From Mycobacterium sp. 1423905.2 (lineage in GTDB: Bacteria; Actinomycetota; Actinomycetes; Mycobacteriales; Mycobacteriaceae): a DNA stretch of 64,000 nt. Shown piece after piece: positions 50,480-62,324 of the stretch (positions are counted from its first letter, which is position 1; each line of letters opens with the position of its first letter). The stretch covers positions 1 to 64,000 of the forward strand of contig NZ_LZLE01000366.1 in the NCBI RefSeq assembly GCF_001673155.1, in the 5' to 3' direction. The translations under genes and the position numbers were made by a program. The notes beneath the pieces are model-generated. The model had not been told where the DNA came from. It was given only the letters and a program-made list of their open reading frames with translations, and did not search any database.

Positions 50480-50955
50480 TGGGACCCACCCGGAAACGGG
50501 ACCTGACCGCCGCGGGGCTCGGCGCGGCGGTGATCGGCTATCTACTCATCGCGGTGCTGTACCGATATTTTCCGCCGATCACCATCTGGACCGGGGTGTC
50601 GCTGTTGGTGGTCGGCATCGCCGAGGCCCTGTGGGCGCGGTTTGTCCGGGCGAAGATCAACGCGGGTGAAATCGGCGACGCTCCTGGCTGGCTACACCCG
50701 CTCGCGGTGGCACAAAGCGTCATGATCGCCAAGGCCTCAGCGTGGGTGGGCGCCTTGGTGCTGGGCTGGTGGATGGGCGTGCTGGTCTACTTCCTGCCCC
50801 GCCGGTCGTGGCAACGGGCCGTCGCCGAAGACACCACCGGCACCGTCGTGGCGGCCGTCAGCGCCCTGGCGCTGATCGCCGCGGCGCTGTGGCTGCAACA
50901 TTGCTGCAAATCACCCCAGGATCCGACCGACAACGGCGAGGGCGCGGAAGGCTAG
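50479..50955 (+). CDS. DUF3180 membrane protein, Rv3605c homologue
   Basis: 158 residues, TGATG overlap with folK. Four membrane segments at about 13-31, 38-56, 86-105 and 117-138 in a small, charged-loop protein. The family sits beside folate genes in many actinobacteria, but function is unknown. A transport or membrane-anchoring role for folate steps would be speculation. C-terminal end is polar with a CC pair (QHCCKS). Confidence 0.85.
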   Translation: MGPTRKRDLTAAGLGAAVIGYLLIAVLYRYFPPITIWTGVSLLVVGIAEALWARFVRAKINAGEIGDAPGWLHPLAVAQSVMIAKASAWVGALVLGWWMGVLVYFLPRRSWQRAVAEDTTGTVVAAVSALALIAAALWLQHCCKSPQDPTDNGEGAEG

Positions 50956-51031
50956 TCGGGCCCCGAATTCGACGCGAGAATCGCCGGACCGGCGCGACAC
51001 GCGGACTGACCTCGCCCGGTACAGTCAGGCC

Positions 51032-52429
51032 ATGACCGTTCTGTCCCGCGGCGCCCGCGTTCGGCGCGGCGGCCGCAGGCCGGGTTGGGTGCTCTTGACG
51101 ACGTTGCTGGTCCTGGCAATCGGGGCCAGTTCCGCCTTGGTTTTCACCAATCGCGTGGAACTGCTCAAGCTCGCTGTGATCCTGGCCCTGTGGGCCGCGG
51201 TGGCCGGCGCCTTCGTGTCCGTGCTGTACCGACGCCAAGCCGATGCCGAGCAGGCTCGTGCCCGCGATATGAAGCTGGTCTACGACCTGCAATTGGACCG
51301 CGAGATCTCGGCCCGCCGCGAGTACGAGCTGACCGTGGAATCGCAGCTACGCCGTGAGTTGGCGTCCGAATTGCGTGCGGCGGCCGCCGACGAGGTGGCC
51401 GCGCTGCGCGCCGAACTATCCGCGCTGCGCACCAACCTGGAAATACTGTTCGACACCGACCTCGAGCACCGGCCCGCCCTGGAAACAGTGGCTCAGAACG
51501 GCGCCCAGCACAACGACACTCCCGCCGCCGACTGGGTGTCCAGCGACCGGGTGCGGGCAGTCCGGGAAGACCGCGAAGAAAACCCGCCCAGCCGCTCCGA
51601 AGAGACCACCATCATCGACGTGCCCGAAGTGGGCGTACCGCCGGTCAACGAAGGCCCGATGTTCACGCCGCCGCGGCAGCCGCCGCCGAGAAGGCGGCAC
51701 ACCGGGGAGCGCGCCCGTCCGGCCTATGAGGCCCCGCCTCCGGAGGCTCGCCCGCTCCAGCCCGAGCCGTCGTACGAGCCGCGGCACCGGCCGCCACCCG
51801 CGCCGGCACCCGCGCCGCCGCCGGTACCCCCCATGTCGCCGCCCGTCCAGCCAGTCTCCGTCGCGCAGCCTTCCGGATCGGAGTGGCGACCCGTCGCTGC
51901 CGACGGCCAATGGCTGCCCCCAGGCGCACCGGGCAGCAACTGGGTGGCCGCCGAGCCTCCCGCCCCGCCGTCCCCCGAGATGGCTGCCCCCGCGGCGCCG
52001 GCAGCCGAGCCGGCGGAGCGGTCCGGGCGACGCCGCCGCTACCGCCACACCGACGACCAGGTCGACAACGACGACGCCGATGTGCCGGAGTCCTACCGCG
52101 AATCCGGTCGCCGATCCCGGTCCCGGCACTCGACGGAGTACCGCGACTATGGTGTCGGCAGCCTGATCGGTGCTGAACCGGCTGCTTCGGCGTCTGCACC
52201 GGCAGCCGAAGCGGTCGAGCCCGCCGCACCGCCGCCGCCACCGCGGCTGGCGCCCGCGCCGCCCCCTGAGGTCGCGCCGCGGCACCGCAGTCCGGAAACG
52301 GTTGACGAAGATCCAGAAGCCGTCGACGGGCAGGGCCCGCCGACCGGCGGTCAGTCCGTCGCCGACCTGTTGGCGCGGCTGCAGGTCCAGCCCGCCGGCG
52401 GTGGCCGGCGGCGGCGGCGCGACGGGTAA
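51032..52429 (+). CDS. Pro-rich coiled-coil membrane protein, Rv3604c homologue (DUF6779-like)
   Basis: 465 residues. Two membrane helices at about 18-39 and 45-66 lie inside a basic start, followed by a cytosolic alpha-helical coiled-coil (about 67-145, rich in Glu/Arg/Ala), an acidic linker, and a long Pro-rich tail (about 210-465) with segments such as PPPAPAPAPPPVPPMSPP. No catalytic motif. The mix of membrane anchor, coiled-coil and Pro-rich tail suggests a scaffold role at the cell envelope, unproven. Starts 76 nt after the DUF3180 gene. Confidence 0.75.
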   Translation: MTVLSRGARVRRGGRRPGWVLLTTLLVLAIGASSALVFTNRVELLKLAVILALWAAVAGAFVSVLYRRQADAEQARARDMKLVYDLQLDREISARREYELTVESQLRRELASELRAAAADEVAALRAELSALRTNLEILFDTDLEHRPALETVAQNGAQHNDTPAADWVSSDRVRAVREDREENPPSRSEETTIIDVPEVGVPPVNEGPMFTPPRQPPPRRRHTGERARPAYEAPPPEARPLQPEPSYEPRHRPPPAPAPAPPPVPPMSPPVQPVSVAQPSGSEWRPVAADGQWLPPGAPGSNWVAAEPPAPPSPEMAAPAAPAAEPAERSGRRRRYRHTDDQVDNDDADVPESYRESGRRSRSRHSTEYRDYGVGSLIGAEPAASASAPAAEAVEPAAPPPPPRLAPAPPPEVAPRHRSPETVDEDPEAVDGQGPPTGGQSVADLLARLQVQPAGGGRRRRRDG

Positions 52430-52527
52430 GTGGGGCCCGCCGTTCAAATCGACTAGAGTCTTAGTGACCGTCCGGTACCCGAGACACGGGACTGGAACGC
52501 ACGAAGAATCCTGTGAGGTCGTCTGCG

Positions 52528-53439
52528 ATGGGGCAGTTCGACGGTTTGCGCCCGGCCAGGCTCAAGGTGGGGATCATCTCCGCCGGCCGGGTGGGCACCG
52601 CGCTGGGGGTTGCGCTGGAGCGCGCCGACCACGTCGTGGTGGCCTGCAGCGCCATCTCCCGCGCGTCGCGGCAGCGAGCGGCCCGCCGACTGCCTGACAC
52701 GTCGGTGCTGCCCGTGCCTGACGTCGCCGCCGGTGCTGAGCTGCTGATATTGGCGGTTCCCGACAGCGAGCTGGCCGGCCTGGTGTCTGGTCTGGCCGCC
52801 ACCGCCGCGGTCCGGCCCGGCACCATCGTGGTGCACACTTCCGGGGTCAACGGGATCGACATCCTCGCCCCGCTGACCGAGCAGAGTTGCATTCCGCTGG
52901 CGATTCACCCCGCAATGACGTTCACCGGTTCCGACGAGGACATCAGCCGGTTGCCAGACACCTGTTTCGGCATCACCGCGGCCGACGAGGTTGGCTACGC
53001 GATCGGCCAGTCGCTGGTGCTGGAGATGGGCGGCGAGCCGTTCTGTGTGCGCGAGGACTCCCGGGTCCTCTATCACGCGGCCCTGGCGCACGCCGGTAAC
53101 CACCTGGTGACGGTGTTGGCCGACGCGTTGGAGGCGTTGCGGGCCGCCCTGCGCGGCACCGAACTACTGGGCCAACAGCTCGTCGAAGACCAGCCGGGTG
53201 GCATCGCCGAACGCATCGTCGGTCCCTTGGCCCGGGCCGCGTTGGAGAACACGCTGCAGCGCGGGCAGGCCGCGCTGACCGGGCCCGTCGCCCGTGGCGA
53301 CGCGGCGGCGGTGGCTGGACATCTGACCGCACTGGCGCGGGTCGACCCGCAACTGGCTCAGGCCTATCGGGTCAACGCCCTGCGGACCGCGCAGCGCGCC
53401 CACGCCCCCGACGATGTCGTCGAGGTGCTCGCACCGTGA
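52528..53439 (+). CDS. Rossmann-fold and DUF2520 protein before panC, Rv3603c homologue
   Basis: 303 residues from ATG 52528 (GTG 52513 is a less likely upstream start). A Rossmann fold begins [18 protein letters not shown] (glycine-rich loop), and the C-terminal half has the helical DUF2520 with [19 protein letters not shown], the pattern seen in 6-phosphogluconate-dehydrogenase-like enzymes. Its stop is overlapped by the panC GTG (4 nt), so it likely acts in the pantothenate pathway or is simply co-transcribed. A ketopantoate-reductase-like activity is conceivable. Confidence 0.83.
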   Translation: MGQFDGLRPARLKVGIISAGRVGTALGVALERADHVVVACSAISRASRQRAARRLPDTSVLPVPDVAAGAELLILAVPDSELAGLVSGLAATAAVRPGTIVVHTSGVNGIDILAPLTEQSCIPLAIHPAMTFTGSDEDISRLPDTCFGITAADEVGYAIGQSLVLEMGGEPFCVREDSRVLYHAALAHAGNHLVTVLADALEALRAALRGTELLGQQLVEDQPGGIAERIVGPLARAALENTLQRGQAALTGPVARGDAAAVAGHLTALARVDPQLAQAYRVNALRTAQRAHAPDDVVEVLAP

Positions 53440-54362
53440 ACCCACAGCAACCCAAATTCCACCCGGGTGAGCTCAACGTGTACTCGCTGCCGAGCGATGT
53501 CACCGGGGTCAGCCGCGCGCTGCGGCACACCGGGCGGCGGGTGATGCTGGTACCGACCATGGGGGCGCTGCACCAAGGCCACATCGCCCTGGTCCGCGCG
53601 GCCAAGAAGACTCCCGGCTCGGTGGTCGTGGTGTCCATTTTCGTCAACCCGCTGCAGTTCGGTGCCGGAGAGGACCTCGACGCCTACCCCCGCACCCTCG
53701 AGGACGACCTCGCGCAACTCCGCGAGGTCGGCGTCGACATCGTGTTCGCGCCGGCCGCTGCGGCTATGTACCCCAACGGCCTGCGCACCACCGTGCAACC
53801 CGGCCCGCTGGCTGCCGAACTGGAAGGCGGGCCGCGCCCCACCCACTTTGCCGGCGTGCTCACCGTAGTGCTCAAACTTCTGCAGATCGTGCGCCCGGAT
53901 CGAGTGTTCTTGGGCGAGAAGGATTATCAGCAGCTGGTGCTGATCCGGCAGATGGTTTCCGACCTGAATCTTGACGTGCAGGTGGTCGGTGTGCCGACCG
54001 TGCGGGAATCCGACGGGTTGGCGATGTCGTCGCGCAACCGCTACCTCGACCCGACACAACGTGAAGCGGCCGTGTCACTTTCAGCTGCGTTGACGGCAGG
54101 CGCGCATGCCGCGGTCGACGGGCCGCAAGCCGCGCTCGACGCCGCACGCGTGGTCCTGGAGGCCACCCCCGGCCTGGTCATTGACTACCTCGAGCTGCGC
54201 GACGCCGATCTTGGGCCGTTGCGCGCCAACGGATCCGGTCGGCTGTTGATAGCCGCCCGGCTGGGCAGCACCAGATTGTTGGACAACGTGTCGATTCAGA
54301 TCGGAAACACCGCCGGCACCCATGGGCCGGACGGGCAACCTCACTCACAATGGAGGAACTGA
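53436..54362 (+). CDS. panC: Pantothenate synthetase
   Basis: 308 residues from a GTG (Rv3602c equivalent). Motifs: the HIGH-like [17 protein letters not shown] (ATP), KMSKS-equivalent [12 protein letters not shown], and [14 protein letters not shown]. It joins pantoate and beta-alanine to make pantothenate. Stop overlaps the panD start as TGATG, 1 nt. Confidence 0.97.
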   Translation: MNPQQPKFHPGELNVYSLPSDVTGVSRALRHTGRRVMLVPTMGALHQGHIALVRAAKKTPGSVVVVSIFVNPLQFGAGEDLDAYPRTLEDDLAQLREVGVDIVFAPAAAAMYPNGLRTTVQPGPLAAELEGGPRPTHFAGVLTVVLKLLQIVRPDRVFLGEKDYQQLVLIRQMVSDLNLDVQVVGVPTVRESDGLAMSSRNRYLDPTQREAAVSLSAALTAGAHAAVDGPQAALDAARVVLEATPGLVIDYLELRDADLGPLRANGSGRLLIAARLGSTRLLDNVSIQIGNTAGTHGPDGQPHSQWRN

Positions 54363-54781
54363 TGTTACGGACGATGCTCAAGTCGAAAATCCACCGTGCC
54401 ACCGTCACCCAGGCCGACCTGCATTACGTCGGGTCGGTGACCATCGACGCCGACCTGATGGACGCCGCGGATCTGCTCGAAGGCGAACAGGTGACGATCG
54501 TCGACATCGACAACGGCGCCCGCCTGGTGACCTACGCCATCACCGGCGAACGCGGCTCCGGGGTCATTGGAATCAACGGCGCTGCAGCACATTTGGTGCA
54601 CCCCGGTGATCTGGTCATCCTCATCGCGTACGGCACCATGGAAGACGCCGAGGCGCGCGCCTACCGGCCGCGGATCGTGTTCGTCGACGCGCAGAACAAG
54701 CCGATCGACTTAGGCCACGATCCCGCCTTTGTGCCCGCCGACGCGGGAGAACTGCTCGATCCCCGAATCGGTGTGCGGTAA
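54362..54781 (+). CDS. panD: Aspartate 1-decarboxylase precursor
   Basis: 139 residues, same length as M. tuberculosis PanD. The proenzyme self-cleaves between Gly24 and Ser25 (YVGSVTI), giving a pyruvoyl group on the alpha chain. It makes beta-alanine for panC. It is also the reported pyrazinoic acid target (resistance mutations near the C-terminus). An alternative ATG at 54350 would add four residues in an overlap with panC. Confidence 0.97.
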   Translation: MLRTMLKSKIHRATVTQADLHYVGSVTIDADLMDAADLLEGEQVTIVDIDNGARLVTYAITGERGSGVIGINGAAAHLVHPGDLVILIAYGTMEDAEARAYRPRIVFVDAQNKPIDLGHDPAFVPADAGELLDPRIGVR

Positions 54782-54783
54782 CC

Positions 54784-55602
54784 GTGCTGCTGGCGATCGA
54801 CGTCCGCAACACCCACACCGTCGTCGGCCTGCTCTCGGGTGCCAAAGAGCACGCAAAGGTCGTGCAGCAGTGGCGGATTCGCACCGAACCGGAAGTCACC
54901 GCCGACGAATTGGCACTTACCATCGACGGACTGATCGGCGACGACTCCGAACGGCTCACCGGTGCGGCCGCGCTCTCCACTGTTCCCTCGGTTTTGCACG
55001 AAGTGCGCATCATGCTCGACCAGTACTGGCCGTCGGTCCCGCATGTGCTGATCGAACCCGGCGTGCGTACCGGCATTCCGCTGCTCGTCGACAACCCCAA
55101 AGAAGTGGGCGCCGACCGAATCGTCAACTGCCTGGCGGCTTTTCACAAGTTCAACACCGCCGCCATCGTCGTCGACTTCGGCTCGTCTATCTGCGTCGAC
55201 GTGGTATCGGCCAAAGGTGAATTTCTCGGTGGGGCCATCGCGCCGGGGGTGCAGGTGTCCTCCGATGCCGCGGCGGCACGCTCGGCAGCGTTGCGCCGGG
55301 TGGAATTGACTCGCCCGCGTTCGGTGGTGGGGAAAAATACCGTGGAATGCATGCAGTCGGGCGCTGTCTTCGGCTTCGCCGGACTAGTCGACGGTTTGGT
55401 TACCCGGGTGCGCGAGAACGTCAAGGGCTTTTCGAGCGGCGACGACGTCGCAGTGGTGGCCACCGGACACACCGCGCCACTGCTACTGCCCGAATTGCAC
55501 ACCGTCGACCACTATGACCAGCACCTGACCTTGCAGGGACTGCAGCTGGTCTTCGAGCGCAACAAGGAAGCCCAACGCGGCCGGTTGAAGACCGCCCGCT
55601 GA
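54784..55602 (+). CDS. coaX: Type III pantothenate kinase-like protein
   Basis: 272 residues, same length as recalled for Rv3600c. Actin-like ASKHA fold: N-terminal [16 protein letters not shown], then [27 protein letters not shown]. Typical type III PanK has DxGNT and GTATTxD motifs; here they are DVRNT and GSSICVD, and the M. tuberculosis protein was reported to lack kinase activity, so a changed role is likely. The GTG starts 2 nt after panD stops. Confidence 0.88.
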   Translation: MLLAIDVRNTHTVVGLLSGAKEHAKVVQQWRIRTEPEVTADELALTIDGLIGDDSERLTGAAALSTVPSVLHEVRIMLDQYWPSVPHVLIEPGVRTGIPLLVDNPKEVGADRIVNCLAAFHKFNTAAIVVDFGSSICVDVVSAKGEFLGGAIAPGVQVSSDAAAARSAALRRVELTRPRSVVGKNTVECMQSGAVFGFAGLVDGLVTRVRENVKGFSSGDDVAVVATGHTAPLLLPELHTVDHYDQHLTLQGLQLVFERNKEAQRGRLKTAR

Positions 55603-55808
55603 CGCCCCATCCCTCCCTTGCCCGTGAGTGTGAATCTCGGGCGCTCACTGTGTACTCAAGGCGTCGTTTCGACGATTTCGCCGCCGTCAGCGCACGCTCA
55701 ACGCCCACAATTCACCCTCGACGCCCCAGCGGCCGCGTGACTGTGATCCGTAGCTCATGCCGCCCGCCGGAGCGGTCGCACCAAAGAATTCATTTAAGCT
55801 GGCAGGTC
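55603..55808. other. Intergenic region upstream of lysS
   Basis: 206 nt with no gene. It contains GTGAG...CTCAC dyads and short words related to the GTGTGA/TCACAC palindromes seen elsewhere in the window. The lysS promoter should lie here, but I cannot place it with confidence. Confidence 0.5.
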
Positions 55809-57323
55809 GTGAGCTCCGCCGACCTCCCCGACACCGAAGCTGCCCTACCCGAGCAGTTCCGGATCCGTAGGGAGAAGCGTGCTCGCCTGCTGGCAGAAGG
55901 CCACGAGGCTTATCCGGTCGACATCCACCGCACTCACACCCTCGCCGAAGTCCGTGCCGCTCACCCTGACCTGGCGGTCGACGAGGTCACCGACGACGTC
56001 GTCGGGGTGGCCGGCCGCGTGGTGTTCGCGCGCAACACCGGAAAGCTGTGCTTTGCGACCCTGCAGGAAGGCGACGGCACCCAGCTGCAGGCCATGATCA
56101 GCCTGGACAAAGTCGGCCAGGAGTCGCTGGACGCCTGGAAGGCCGACGTCGACATCGGCGACATCGTCTACGTGCACGGCACGGTCATCAGCTCACGGCG
56201 CGGCGAACTTTCCGTACTGGCCGATTCGTGGCAGATCGCCGCCAAGTCGCTGCGCCCGCTACCCGTCGCGCACAAGGAACTGAGCGAAGAAGCCAGGGTG
56301 CGACAGCGCTATGTCGACCTCATCGTGCGCCCGCAGGCTCGTGCGGTGGCTCGGCAGCGGATTGCGGTCATCCGCGCGATCAGGAATGCGCTGGAGCGCC
56401 GCGGCTTCCTCGAAGTCGAGACGCCGATGCTGCAGACGTTGGCCGGTGGGGCCGCGGCGCGACCGTTCGTCACTCATTCCAATGCCTTGGACATCGAACT
56501 TTACCTGCGGATAGCGCCGGAACTGTTCCTCAAGCGCTGCATCGTCGGGGGTTTCGACAAGGTCTTCGAACTAAATCGCGTGTTCCGAAACGAAGGATCG
56601 GATTCCACGCATTCCCCCGAATTCTCCATGTTGGAGACCTACCAGACCTATGGCACCTATGACGATTCCGCAGTGGTCACCCGAGAGATTATTCAGGAGG
56701 TAGCCGACGAGGCGATCGGGACACGACAACTTCCGATGCCCGATGGCAGCGTCTACGACATCGATGGAGAATGGCAGAGTATCCAGATGTATTCCTCCCT
56801 GTCGGAGGCGCTCGGGGAAGAGATCACACCGCAGACGACAGTCGAACGTTTACGTAACATCGCGCGTCGACTCGATGTCGAGATCGACGACAGCCGTGGC
56901 TTTGGTCACGGGAAACTGGTCGAGGAACTTTGGGAACACACCGTGGGCCACGCGCTCACCTCGCCCACCTTCGTCAAGGATTTCCCTGTGGAGACAACGC
57001 CTTTGACGCGTCAACACCGCAGCATCCCGGGGGTCACCGAGAAATGGGATCTCTATGTCCGCGGTGTGGAACTGGCCACCGGCTACTCGGAATTGACCGA
57101 CCCGGTGGTGCAACGGGAGAGATTTGAAGACCAGGCCCGCGCAGCGGCCGCCGGCGATGACGAGGCGATGCTACTCGATGAGGATTTTCTGGCCGCTCTC
57201 GAGTATGGGATGCCGCCGTGTACCGGAACAGGAATGGGTATCGATCGGTTGTTGATGTGTTTGACCGGGCTGTCAATTCGGGAGACTGTTTTGTTCCCGA
57301 TTGTTCGGCCGCACTCCAACTGA
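55809..57323 (+). CDS. lysS: Lysyl-tRNA synthetase (class II)
   Basis: 504 residues from GTG 55809 (Rv3598c equivalent). N-terminal OB-fold anticodon-binding domain (about 60-170, [20 protein letters not shown]), then class II motif 2 [19 protein letters not shown] and motif 3 [16 protein letters not shown]. It charges tRNA-Lys. lsr2 follows after 112 nt. Confidence 0.96.
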   Translation: MSSADLPDTEAALPEQFRIRREKRARLLAEGHEAYPVDIHRTHTLAEVRAAHPDLAVDEVTDDVVGVAGRVVFARNTGKLCFATLQEGDGTQLQAMISLDKVGQESLDAWKADVDIGDIVYVHGTVISSRRGELSVLADSWQIAAKSLRPLPVAHKELSEEARVRQRYVDLIVRPQARAVARQRIAVIRAIRNALERRGFLEVETPMLQTLAGGAAARPFVTHSNALDIELYLRIAPELFLKRCIVGGFDKVFELNRVFRNEGSDSTHSPEFSMLETYQTYGTYDDSAVVTREIIQEVADEAIGTRQLPMPDGSVYDIDGEWQSIQMYSSLSEALGEEITPQTTVERLRNIARRLDVEIDDSRGFGHGKLVEELWEHTVGHALTSPTFVKDFPVETTPLTRQHRSIPGVTEKWDLYVRGVELATGYSELTDPVVQRERFEDQARAAAAGDDEAMLLDEDFLAALEYGMPPCTGTGMGIDRLLMCLTGLSIRETVLFPIVRPHSN

Positions 57324-57333
57324 ACTGCGCTTC

Positions 57334-57361
57334 TTGTCTCGGATTGAGGATTGCCGATACT
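57334..57361 (+). promoter_or_regulatory. Predicted promoter of lsr2
   Basis: TTGTCT (57334-57339), 16 nt, GATACT (57356-57361), about 75 nt before the lsr2 ATG. Moderate match; other hexamers in the 112-nt gap are worse. Confidence 0.4.
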
Positions 57362-57435
57362 TATGGCACATTGGTGCCGGGGAGTCTATCCATACTGCAT
57401 CAGTTACTGCACAGACGAAACGCGAGGGTAAGCCA

Positions 57436-57774
57436 ATGGCGAAGAAAGTAACCGTCACTCTGGTCGACGATTTCGACGGTTCGGGCGCCGCTGACGAAAC
57501 GGTCGAATTTGGGCTTGACGGGGTGACCTACGAGATTGACCTTTCCTCCAAGAATGCCGCGAAACTGCGTGGTGATCTGAAGCAGTGGGTAGCAGCCGGC
57601 CGGCGCGTGGGCGGCCGTCGTCGCGGGCGGTCCAGCTCGGGACGTGGCCGCGGCGCAATCGACCGCGAGCAGAGCGCCGCGATCCGCGAGTGGGCCCGTC
57701 GCAACGGTCACAACGTGTCCACCCGGGGCCGCATCCCGGCCGATGTCATCGACGCATTCCACGCCGCGACCTAG
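57436..57774 (+). CDS. lsr2: Nucleoid-associated silencer Lsr2
   Basis: 112 residues, same length as M. tuberculosis Lsr2 (Rv3597c). N-terminal dimerisation domain [20 protein letters not shown], basic linker [14 protein letters not shown], and C-terminal DNA-binding domain with the RGR AT-hook-like loop in [14 protein letters not shown]. It binds AT-rich DNA and silences horizontally acquired and PE/PPE genes, such as the AT-rich stretch at 39987-40085 here. It has its own promoter-like region and terminator. Confidence 0.98.
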   Translation: MAKKVTVTLVDDFDGSGAADETVEFGLDGVTYEIDLSSKNAAKLRGDLKQWVAAGRRVGGRRRGRSSSGRGRGAIDREQSAAIREWARRNGHNVSTRGRIPADVIDAFHAAT

Positions 57775-57784
57775 CAAACGTCTG

Positions 57785-57820
57785 CCGGCGCCTGGGCGGA
57801 ACCGCCTGGGCGCCGGTTTT
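57785..57820 (+). terminator. Intrinsic terminator of lsr2
   Basis: CCGGCGCC (57785-57792) and GGCGCCGG (57809-57816) form the outer stem with the inner GGGCGG/CCGCC arms, followed by TTTT (57817-57820). Confidence 0.85.
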
Positions 57821-57823
57821 GCT

Positions 57824-57838
57824 TTCGCTGTCGGCGAA
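57824..57838 (+). promoter_or_regulatory. Candidate ClgR operator upstream of clpC1
   Basis: TTCGC-TGTCG-GCGAA (57824-57838) is a perfect palindrome with the CGC-N5-GCG core recognised by ClgR, which activates clp genes in actinobacteria including clpC1. It lies 219 nt before the clpC1 start. Match made by eye. Confidence 0.6.
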
Positions 57839-58056
57839 CCGTTTGGCACTCAGCGCGGGAAACGTATTTTCCGTTTTCCTCGTTTATCTGGTGCGGCTTG
57901 TTTTTGGACAGGGATATTTGCCCTTGGCGGGCTCGGCGGCGGGGCGCCGCTAGTCACCGCGAGGTAGGAACCCTGGCAGGCCGACCATTACAGTGGACGG
58001 CAGGTACGTGATGCCGACCGGCTGTACCGATGGTGAGGGAGAGCAGGTAACCACCG

Positions 58057-60579
<2,523 letters not shown>

Positions 60580-60589
60580 CGTGACAAAC

Positions 60590-60618
60590 GACGGCGGCGC
60601 CTTACCGGCGCCGCCGTC
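60590..60618 (+). terminator. Terminator-like hairpin after clpC1
   Basis: GACGGCGGCGCC (60590-60601) pairs perfectly with GGCGCCGCCGTC (60607-60618) over a 5-nt loop TTACC, 10 nt after the stop. No T-tract follows. Confidence 0.8.
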
Positions 60619-60634
60619 GCACGTTTAGACTGGC

Positions 60635-60725
60635 GCTCGTTACCGACGGACATCGGAATCTGGTGAAATTCCGGAGCGGTCGCGCCACTGTCACAGTCAG
60701 ACCCGCTGCCCGTCACCAAGCACCC
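60635..60725 (+). promoter_or_regulatory. Cobalamin riboswitch
   Basis: The conserved elements appear in order: ATCGGAATCTGGTGAAATTCCGGAG with the GGTGAAATTCCGG P3-P4 core (60661-60674), then GCGGTCGCGCCACTGT with the B12 box GCCACTG (60684-60690), CAGTCAGACCCGCTGCC and GTCACCA. This is a typical actinobacterial cobalamin riboswitch, 35 nt before cbtB. It should repress the operon when cobalamin is plentiful. Boundaries are approximate. Confidence 0.88.
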
Positions 60726-60759
60726 AAGGGGAACGCGAACATCCCCGGAAGGAGTCACC

Positions 60760-60969
60760 GTGGCCAATTCCCAGACGGCTCGCGCCGGATCGGTCGATCT
60801 GTCGGCGGCAACTGCGGCCTTTTGGTTGGCGGCGACGGCCGTCTTGGCGCTCATCGCGCTGTACTTCGTCGGCATCGACCAGGGTGCGGTGTCGCTGTTC
60901 GGTAGCGATTCCCACGTACACGAGTTCTTCCACGACGCCCGCCATCTGCTCGGCTTCCCCTGCCACTGA
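60760..60969 (+). CDS. cbtB: CbtB-like cobalt transport protein
   Basis: 69 residues from GTG 60760. One membrane helix (AFWLAATAVLALIALYFVGID) followed by a short His-rich end (HVHEFFHDARHLLGFPCH) with five His and a Cys, a metal-binding pattern found in CbtB. The family is predicted to act with CbtA in cobalt import, under cobalamin control, as here. Confidence 0.88.
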   Translation: MANSQTARAGSVDLSAATAAFWLAATAVLALIALYFVGIDQGAVSLFGSDSHVHEFFHDARHLLGFPCH

Positions 60970-60978
60970 GCCGCCGGC

Positions 60979-61734
60979 GTGGAGAAGCGTCTGATACTGC
61001 GCGGTCTCCTGGCCGGCGCGGTTGGCGCTGTCCTGGCGTTCGTTTTCGCCCGCGTATTCGCTGAACCGGTCATCGGCCGCGCCATCGCTTTCGAAGATGC
61101 CCGCATCGAAGCCGAACACGCGCATGGTGTGCATGAGCACGGTGCCGAGTTGTTCAGCCGCGGTGTGCAAGGCAACGCCGGGTTGGGTTTCGGGGTGCTA
61201 CTGGTCGGGTTAGCGCTGGGGGCGCTGTTCGCCGTCGTATTCTGTGTCGCCTACGGGCGTGCGAAAAGCACTGATCCACAGTCGTTTTCGATCCGACTGG
61301 CGGTGGGGGCCTTCGTCGCGGTCGAGCTGGTTCCGTTCGTGAAGTACCCGCCCAACCCGCCGGCCGTCGGGCAGGCCGACAGCATCGGCACCCGCACGCT
61401 GTGGTACCTGGTCATGCTCGTGGCGTCGGTGGTCTTGGCGATCGCTGCGGTCTGGTTGCGCGGACGACTTGCTGCGCGATTCAGCTCATGGACCGCTGGG
61501 CTGGTTGCCGCCGTTGCATACGTGATCACTGTCGCGCTGGTGATCTTGGTGTTGCCGACGGTCGACGAGACACCGGCCGGGTTCCCCGCTGACGTGTTGT
61601 ATGAATTCAGGTTGGTCTCACTGGGCACGCAGCTGGTGCTGTGGGTGGCTATGGGTCTGGTTTTCTCCCGAGTGGCCGGCCGACTGCTCGGCGAGCCGAG
61701 TGAAACGACGCGAGCGGAGAGCATTGTGGCGTGA
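60979..61734 (+). CDS. cbtA: CbtA-like cobalt transport membrane protein
   Basis: 251 residues from GTG 60979. Five to six membrane segments (near 7-27, 72-93, 105-120, 140-160, 170-193 and 212-232) with the His-rich loop EAEHAHGVHEHGAE (about 50-63), a metal-binding signature, after the first helix. Predicted cobalt permease that partners cbtB, 9 nt upstream. Overlaps the phosphatase-like gene by 4 nt. Confidence 0.87.
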   Translation: MEKRLILRGLLAGAVGAVLAFVFARVFAEPVIGRAIAFEDARIEAEHAHGVHEHGAELFSRGVQGNAGLGFGVLLVGLALGALFAVVFCVAYGRAKSTDPQSFSIRLAVGAFVAVELVPFVKYPPNPPAVGQADSIGTRTLWYLVMLVASVVLAIAAVWLRGRLAARFSSWTAGLVAAVAYVITVALVILVLPTVDETPAGFPADVLYEFRLVSLGTQLVLWVAMGLVFSRVAGRLLGEPSETTRAESIVA

Positions 61735-62270
61735 CCGGTGTGCTCCGGTTGACCCTGATCTCGCACGCAATGACCGAGGCGATGGCCGCCGCTCGATTCC
61801 CCGACGACGAGCCGCTCAGTGACATCGGCCGCCGCCAGGCTCGAGGCACCCTCGATGGGACCCCTCGCCGACTCGCCGCACCAGAGCGGCGAGCCCGCCA
61901 AACCGCCGAACTGCTCGGTCTGCAGACCACCATGGAGCCGCAACTGGCCGACCTGGATTGCGGGCGCTGGCGCGGCCAAGCGCTGCAGGACGTGCCAGCC
62001 GCCGAGTTGGCGTTGTGGCTGACCGATCCGGCCGCTGCGCCCCACGGCGGTGAGTCGGTCGTCAATTTAATCGACCGCGTAGCCGGATGGTTGGCGTCCT
62101 TGTCCGACGACACGACACCGACGTTGGCCGTCACTCATCCGGCAGTCGTCAGGGCCGCGATAGTGGCAGCCCTCGACACCCCGCCAACAACCTTCTGGCG
62201 CATCGACGTTCCCCCGGCCAGCCGCACGGTCCTGCATTTCCGCGCCGACCGCTGGACGCTGCGCCTGTAG
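61731..62270 (+). CDS. Phosphoglycerate-mutase/histidine-phosphatase-like protein
   Basis: 179 residues from GTG 61731 (GTGA overlap with cbtA). The histidine-phosphatase fold is indicated by LISHAMTEAM (normally RHGET), ERRARQTAELLG with Arg, GESVVNLIDRVAG and THPAVVRAAIV with the second His. The Arg of the RHG motif is Ser here, so phosphate binding is altered. CobC, an alpha-ribazole phosphatase of cobalamin synthesis, belongs to the same family, so a link to cobalamin is likely given the riboswitch-controlled operon. Confidence 0.78.
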   Translation: MTGVLRLTLISHAMTEAMAAARFPDDEPLSDIGRRQARGTLDGTPRRLAAPERRARQTAELLGLQTTMEPQLADLDCGRWRGQALQDVPAAELALWLTDPAAAPHGGESVVNLIDRVAGWLASLSDDTTPTLAVTHPAVVRAAIVAALDTPPTTFWRIDVPPASRTVLHFRADRWTLRL

Positions 62271-62324
62271 CGGCGAAGCTGCCTTTACCCAACCTTGACC
62301 AGGTATTGAAGTGCCTTACCAACG

